From: a virus | DNA length: 27,511 nucleotides | Reading direction: 5' to 3' (one strand) | Virus record (IMG/VR): IMGVR_UViG_3300042889_001846 | Coordinates: 1-27,511 of that record | In this document: piece by piece, positions 26,855 through 27,511 of the stretch | Numbering within the stretch: the stretch's first letter is position 1 | Layout of the letters: the number at the start of each line of letters is the position of its first letter | Notes under the pieces: model-generated | Database searches by the model: none | What the model saw: only the letters and a program-made list of their open reading frames with translations | Told to the model about the DNA's origin: nothing | Position numbers and translations under genes: made by a program

Positions 26855-27099
26855 ACCAGTCCTATTGGACTTGGATATCCTTTCAAGCCATGGACCTCGA
26901 AACGAGGCTTCGTGGCTGGAAGTACGTCAATGAAGATTGGCGATCCAGTGAATACGACATAATCAGGCACAACTTCGAGGCCTGTAACGACAACGACGAC
27001 GCTGTCCGGTTCATATATGATGAAGAACTGGAGCGCCTTCTACGGCTCTGGATAGTATGTGGTCAGGATGATGTGCTGACCAAACTTTCCTGGGTATGA
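26839..27099 (+). CDS. Hypothetical protein, up to 86 aa
   Basis: The start is uncertain: a GTG at 26839 overlaps the previous gene, and the first ATG is at 26890 (MDLETRLRGWKYVNEDW), neither with a clear ribosome site. The body is acidic and aromatic (DNDDAVRFIYDEELERLLRLW). It is probably read by coupling to the membrane protein gene. No family is recognised. Confidence 0.5.
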   Translation: MAWPLNQSYWTWISFQAMDLETRLRGWKYVNEDWRSSEYDIIRHNFEACNDNDDAVRFIYDEELERLLRLWIVCGQDDVLTKLSWV

Positions 27100-27116
27100 T
27101 TCACGAGAATTAGAAA

Positions 27117-27145
27117 TAGACAAGTGCTTCTTCCCGCACTATTCT
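27117..27145 (+). promoter_or_regulatory. Promoter, TAGACA-17-TATTCT, for structured RNA E
   Basis: TAGACA (27117-27122), 17 bases, TATTCT (27140-27145). The expected start is about 27152, one base before the 5' strand of the RNA's closing stem at 27153. Confidence 0.65.
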
Positions 27146-27152
27146 AAAGGAA

Positions 27153-27315
27153 GATTTGCTGCTAAGGCGAGTGTGGGTGCATCTCTTGTACGACCCATCT
27201 AGTCCGGGCCCGCAGGAGCGATAAAGGTTCCTGCCCGGAGCAAGCTTGGTTGCTATGGTGCTCACTTTGAATGGGTTCCGGTGTGGGAAACGAGGATGCC
27301 CACTAGCAGCAAGTC
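27153..27315 (+). ncRNA. Structured RNA E, 163 nt, closed by a 12-bp terminal stem
   Basis: The ends pair over 12 positions (27153-27164 with 27304-27315, one G-T pair). P2 follows directly on the 3' side: GTGGGTGCATC (27173-27183) with GATGCCCAC (27295-27303), two bulged bases. Then P3 GACCCAT/ATGGGTT (27192-27198/27271-27277) encloses two hairpins: TCCGGGC/GCCCGGA with inner AGGA/TCCT (27203-27239), and GCAA/TTGC (27240-27253). No gene fits. A promoter places the 5' end at the stem. No U-run follows the stem; TCTATAATGAC does. The architecture, a long terminal stem and a multibranched head, is clear, but no known family is recognised. Confidence 0.7.
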
Positions 27316-27354
27316 TATAATGACTACCCGATCGACCGCCTGTTACTATTTAGA

Positions 27355-27511
27355 ATGACAGGCACATTGGCATTGACGTGGGACGTTTCAGATCTCACGG
27401 AAATACTCCAAGGATCAGGTAGCAGTAATATGTACGATCATTTCGTCTCCCGAGTAGTACTCAATCTTCTTCGCACCTGGAAGCCTACGTTCACTGAGGA
27501 CAACTTCCTCA
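27355..27511 (+). CDS. Partial hypothetical protein, runs off the window
   Basis: From the ATG at 27355 the frame stays open for 52 codons to the window end (TGTLALTWDVSDLTEILQGS, then MYDHFVSRVVLNLLRTWKP). A weak promoter (-10 TACTAT at 27344-27349) lies 5 bases before the ATG and no ribosome site is seen, as in other possible leaderless genes here. A minus-strand late-like box TCTAAATA overlaps the start. No family is recognised. Confidence 0.5.
   Translation, partial: MTGTLALTWDVSDLTEILQGSGSSNMYDHFVSRVVLNLLRTWKPTFTEDNFL

Noticed and set aside
23746-27340. CRISPR array or RNase P/tmRNA as explanation of the structured gaps
   Set aside because: There are no regular direct repeats, and I did not find the conserved core strings of RNase P RNA or a tag-coding frame with tRNA-like ends expected of tmRNA.

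Overview
This window is a piece of a double-stranded DNA tailed phage genome, most likely a large T4-related contractile-tailed phage. Three observations support that. Neck and tail-completion genes of the T4 gp13, gp14 and gp15 types lie together at 5.6-11.1 kb. T4-type late promoters (TATAAATA or close variants) sit before the structural and lysis genes. The window also mixes many small orphan genes, tRNAs, free-standing homing endonucleases and metabolic genes. The host is not certain. A small protein resembling alphaproteobacterial DUF4170 (14843-15025) hints at an alphaproteobacterium.

Layout. 0-2.7 kb: a stand-alone response-regulator receiver, a low-affinity iron-permease-like membrane protein, a homing endonuclease whose 3' end runs into a tRNA-Ser, and an ADP-ribosylglycohydrolase. 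2.7-5.4 kb: a translationally coupled operon of two tiny proteins, a truncated glutamyl-tRNA synthetase and an SPFH/band-7 membrane protein, then two small orphans and a tRNA-like structured segment. 5.6-11.1 kb: the late module, with gp13-like (minus strand), a SleB-type cell wall hydrolase, gp14-like, a zinc-ribbon homing endonuclease (minus strand), a GH24 lysozyme and gp15-like. 11.0-12.3 kb: orphans.

12.4-18.1 kb: a complete Preiss-Handler NAD+ salvage set. It holds NadE (NAD synthetase), PncB (nicotinate phosphoribosyltransferase), a Nudix hydrolase, an NMN/NaMN adenylyltransferase, PncA (nicotinamidase) and a nucleoside 2-deoxyribosyltransferase-like protein. Together these enzymes can turn nicotinamide into NAD+. 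A GIY-YIG homing endonuclease sits between the adenylyltransferase and PncA genes. It has brought a recoded copy of the adenylyltransferase C-terminus and left the original C-terminal codons stranded beyond it. 18.2-20.6 kb: an RNA ligase operon. 20.7-21.9 kb: an FtsK/SpoIIIE-type DNA translocase. 22-23.7 kb: orphans and a four-helix membrane protein.

23.7-27.4 kb: protein genes become short and sparse, and the gaps are filled with GC-rich, strongly self-complementary, non-coding sequence. I see five candidate structured RNAs interleaved with small genes and a tRNA-Leu. One is a block of about 600 nt directly after the tRNA-Leu. Another is a compact 163-nt RNA whose ends pair over 12 bp and whose 5' end coincides with a promoter start site. 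The window ends inside an unrecognised gene.

Regulation. Two promoter classes recur. One is a sigma70-like early class, TTGAC(A/G)/TAGACA, usually 16 bp, then TAnnnT. The other is the T4-like late class, nnTAAATA. In several genes the start codon falls exactly where transcription should begin, so some mRNAs may be leaderless. I found no clear U-tract terminators.
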